Program-made: the position numbers and the translations under genes
Shown: piece after piece, positions 62,236 through 64,000 of the stretch
Numbering within the stretch: position 1 is the first letter of the stretch
Layout of the letters: each line of letters begins with the position of its first letter
Source of the DNA: Sulfurospirillum cavolei
GTDB taxonomy: Bacteria > Campylobacterota > Campylobacteria > Campylobacterales > Sulfurospirillaceae
Assembly (NCBI RefSeq): GCF_001548055.1
Contig: NZ_AP014724.1
Location: 124,001-188,000 of the forward strand
DNA length: 64,000 nt
Direction: 5' to 3'
Notes under the pieces: model-generated
What the model was told of the DNA's origin: nothing
The model's input: only the letters and a program-made list of their open reading frames with translations
Database searches by the model: none

Positions 62236-63962
62236 TGTTTTTTGAGTTTATTTTCAAGCTCAGAGATATTAAGATCATAACTGCATTTGGAAATAGTTTC
62301 CAATAATATTTTCATTTCGCCTCCCTTATAGCTATAACCTTTAGGTGATTCATGTCCCATACATTCGTCACGGACACTGTCTGCAACTTTTCCTTGTAAT
62401 GAGCTATTAAAATTATGTCTGAATGAATGCAAATCAAGCATAATTACTTTGGCTTCCATTTTTTCAAGTGTCTCAGCAGAAAGCCACTCTTTTTTAAATG
62501 GTTTTTTATTAAAGAATCTAGAAAATGCTTGTCCGTAACCTTTATTTTTTATATGATATAAGTCTTGAAATAATCGCACACAACCTTTTTGGCGTTGATT
62601 TTCCACAAATTTTAAAAACCCATATTCAATAAGCTTAGGGTGAATAGGAACTTTGCGATCACTGCTGATATTTTTTAATTTTTGATCAGCATATTCGGAA
62701 GAAATTTTAAATATAGGAATATTTTCTCTTTTGGTGATTTGATCTAGTCTAATTTGGGCAATTTCATTAATTCTAAATCCATGATAGAGCAAAATCAGTG
62801 GTATCCAAATTCGTGAAGGGCGAGTAGAAATATTTTTTTCGAAATCTTTCGTGTAAGCACTTGATTCATTAAAGAGTTTTTCTAGTTGCTCATTTGTGTA
62901 TGCTTTGCGAATATCATTTTTCTTGTCATGTGCAGGGTTTGGTTTTGTAATCTTGACTTTTGTTTTGAGGCGGTTTGTATCTAAGAGTTCACTGGAAATG
63001 GCATAATCTAAAAACGCATTGATATTAGAGAGCTTCATAGAGAGAGTTTTAGGAGATAAAGTTTTAAAATGCTCTTCTTTTGAACGCGCAGAGATGATTT
63101 TCAGAGGGGTTTTTTTATAAAGTGCAATATACTCTTTTTCTTTTGGTGGTAAATATCTGAAATCTTCTAAAAAAGTATTAAGATCGTCGTGTGTGATTTC
63201 AATTAAATATTCTTTGTCGGTTAATTCAATGAACATTTCTATATCACGCTGATTACGAAAAAATTCTTTATTTTTGAGTGTTTTTAAAGCAGCGTATTCT
63301 TCTAAGCACTTCTTAGCTGTTTTGGCAAAATAGTTTTTTTCTGGTATTTGTCTCAGAGTATCTTGTGGTGGCGTTACCACAGAAGAAAAGGAAGGTGCGA
63401 CATTAAAATTTTGATATTCATTAAGGCGTTTTTGATTACGTTCTTTATCGTAGTTTAGGACATTAAATTCCGCTTTGATTATTTCAAAGATAAAATCCTT
63501 TCGTTCTTGCTCGGTTAAGTTTGTAAGATCACTGGATTTGATATTGCTTCGCTCTAAAATGCTTTGAGCAAAACTATGAAGTTCCGTGTCGTCTTCGGGG
63601 CGTTGGAGAATTTCGATAATATACTCTAAAGCTCTATCAATCGCTTTTTCGCTATGCCCTCCAAATTTTTTGCCTTCTTCGTCCATAAAGTTAAATGCTG
63701 TATGTCTCGCATTTTCTAATTCCGAATACTCGATAATGGCTTCTTTAATGTAAGTTTCAATCAGTTTCTTAACATTTTCGCTATACATGGGGTTAGCCTT
63801 TAAATAGATAAAAAGTTTATGGATTCTAGGGGTTATCATAGCTAAAAGGGTTTTAGCCACAGATAAACTATCTGTTTGCAGAGAAATTACAATATTATCC
63901 GCTGTAAAGGGACGTTTACGTTTAAAGAAATAACGATTTTTTTGAAAGTAGAGATAGCGCAC
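62226..63962 (-). CDS. int: Tyrosine integrase
   Basis: 578 residues from GTG 63962 (AAAGG upstream). Catalytic Arg in LLYHGFRINEIAQIRL, HxxR in LDLHSFRHNFNSSL, Tyr in MGHESPKGYSY. Long N-terminal region with the FQKNRYFFKRK start of site-specific integrases. It faces the predicted tRNA-Leu junction just past the window. Confidence 0.9.
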   Translation of the reverse strand: MRYLYFQKNRYFFKRKRPFTADNIVISLQTDSLSVAKTLLAMITPRIHKLFIYLKANPMYSENVKKLIETYIKEAIIEYSELENARHTAFNFMDEEGKKFGGHSEKAIDRALEYIIEILQRPEDDTELHSFAQSILERSNIKSSDLTNLTEQERKDFIFEIIKAEFNVLNYDKERNQKRLNEYQNFNVAPSFSSVVTPPQDTLRQIPEKNYFAKTAKKCLEEYAALKTLKNKEFFRNQRDIEMFIELTDKEYLIEITHDDLNTFLEDFRYLPPKEKEYIALYKKTPLKIISARSKEEHFKTLSPKTLSMKLSNINAFLDYAISSELLDTNRLKTKVKITKPNPAHDKKNDIRKAYTNEQLEKLFNESSAYTKDFEKNISTRPSRIWIPLILLYHGFRINEIAQIRLDQITKRENIPIFKISSEYADQKLKNISSDRKVPIHPKLIEYGFLKFVENQRQKGCVRLFQDLYHIKNKGYGQAFSRFFNKKPFKKEWLSAETLEKMEAKVIMLDLHSFRHNFNSSLQGKVADSVRDECMGHESPKGYSYKGGEMKILLETISKCSYDLNISELENKLKKHYS

Positions 63963-63980
63963 TTTGAGACCTTTCGAATG

Positions 63981-64000
63981 AAAAGTGCAACAAAAAGTGC
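63981..64000 (+). repeat. Right integrase arm repeats (cut by window)
   Basis: AAAAGTGCAACAAA (63981-63994) repeats 56637-56650 exactly, and a second GTGC starts 12 bases after the first at 63997. Runs off the window. Confidence 0.6.

Noticed and set aside
50000-64000. CRISPR array or cas genes in the accessory region
   Set aside because: No regularly spaced repeat series or cas-like protein was found in this part of the window.

Overview
The window looks like chromosome of a Campylobacterota (Epsilonproteobacteria) bacterium, most like Sulfurospirillum. Evidence: a futalosine-pathway MqnA fragment, a Wolinella-type thiocarboxylate methionine pathway (HcyS/HcyF/HcyD/Sir/MetY), DUF2061 in front of cysH, Campylobacterota-style porin and cytochrome c proteins, and AT-rich intergenic DNA. 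The assignment rests on recognised families and gene order; no database search was run.

Layout. 0-8 kb: start of mqnA (minus), then terC, an mreB paralogue, an arsenic cluster (ArsR-like operator, ArsC-thioredoxin fusion, ArsP-type permease, rhodanese), a diguanylate cyclase, a C_GCAxxG_C_C protein, mnmA and tRNA-Thr(CGU). 8-18 kb: one minus-strand sulfur supercluster, in transcription order DUF2061, cysH, cysD, cysN, hcyS, hcyF, hcyD, sir (with a TusA domain), cysG, metY. It should take sulfate to sulfide and place the sulfide on a carrier protein for homocysteine synthesis. A conserved 114-nt structured leader precedes both sir and metY. 18-25.5 kb: a two-component system diverging from a CusA-type RND metal efflux operon. 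26-31.6 kb: housekeeping and hypothetical genes, an acetolactate synthase-like enzyme and its TetR regulator. 31.7-37.2 kb: a MacB-type ABC efflux operon, a Crp/Fnr regulator and a small cytochrome c; both neighbouring promoters carry an FNR-like box placed at about -41.5. 37.2-50.2 kb: porin remnant, pseudo-receiver regulator, RelA/SpoT-like protein, HxlR with divergent mdaB/nitroreductase, lipoproteins, tex, a 2-hydroxyacid dehydrogenase, DUF779 plus aldehyde dehydrogenase, and a Y-family polymerase flanked by two homologous candidate small RNAs.

50.3-64 kb is accessory DNA. It holds a triple zinc-ribbon protein, an IS3-family element with TTTA target duplication, unknown genes including a PD-(D/E)xK-like nuclease, decayed ORFs and a multi-hairpin element. 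From 56563 an integrated element starts at a 20-nt tRNA-Leu 3'-end scar. It carries an HUH replication initiator, a small putative ssDNA-binding protein, an FtsK-like translocase and a tyrosine integrase, plus four lipoprotein/secreted proteins. This plan recalls actinomycete AICEs or a replicative phage satellite, which would be unusual in Campylobacterota.

Across the window the palindrome TTACATGTAA occurs 21 times (chance expectation is far below one). Fourteen copies fall in 9.4-25.5 kb and four in and just before tex; none lies beyond 44.7 kb. It could be an uptake, architecture or protein-binding motif, and its patchiness suggests the chromosome here is a mosaic.
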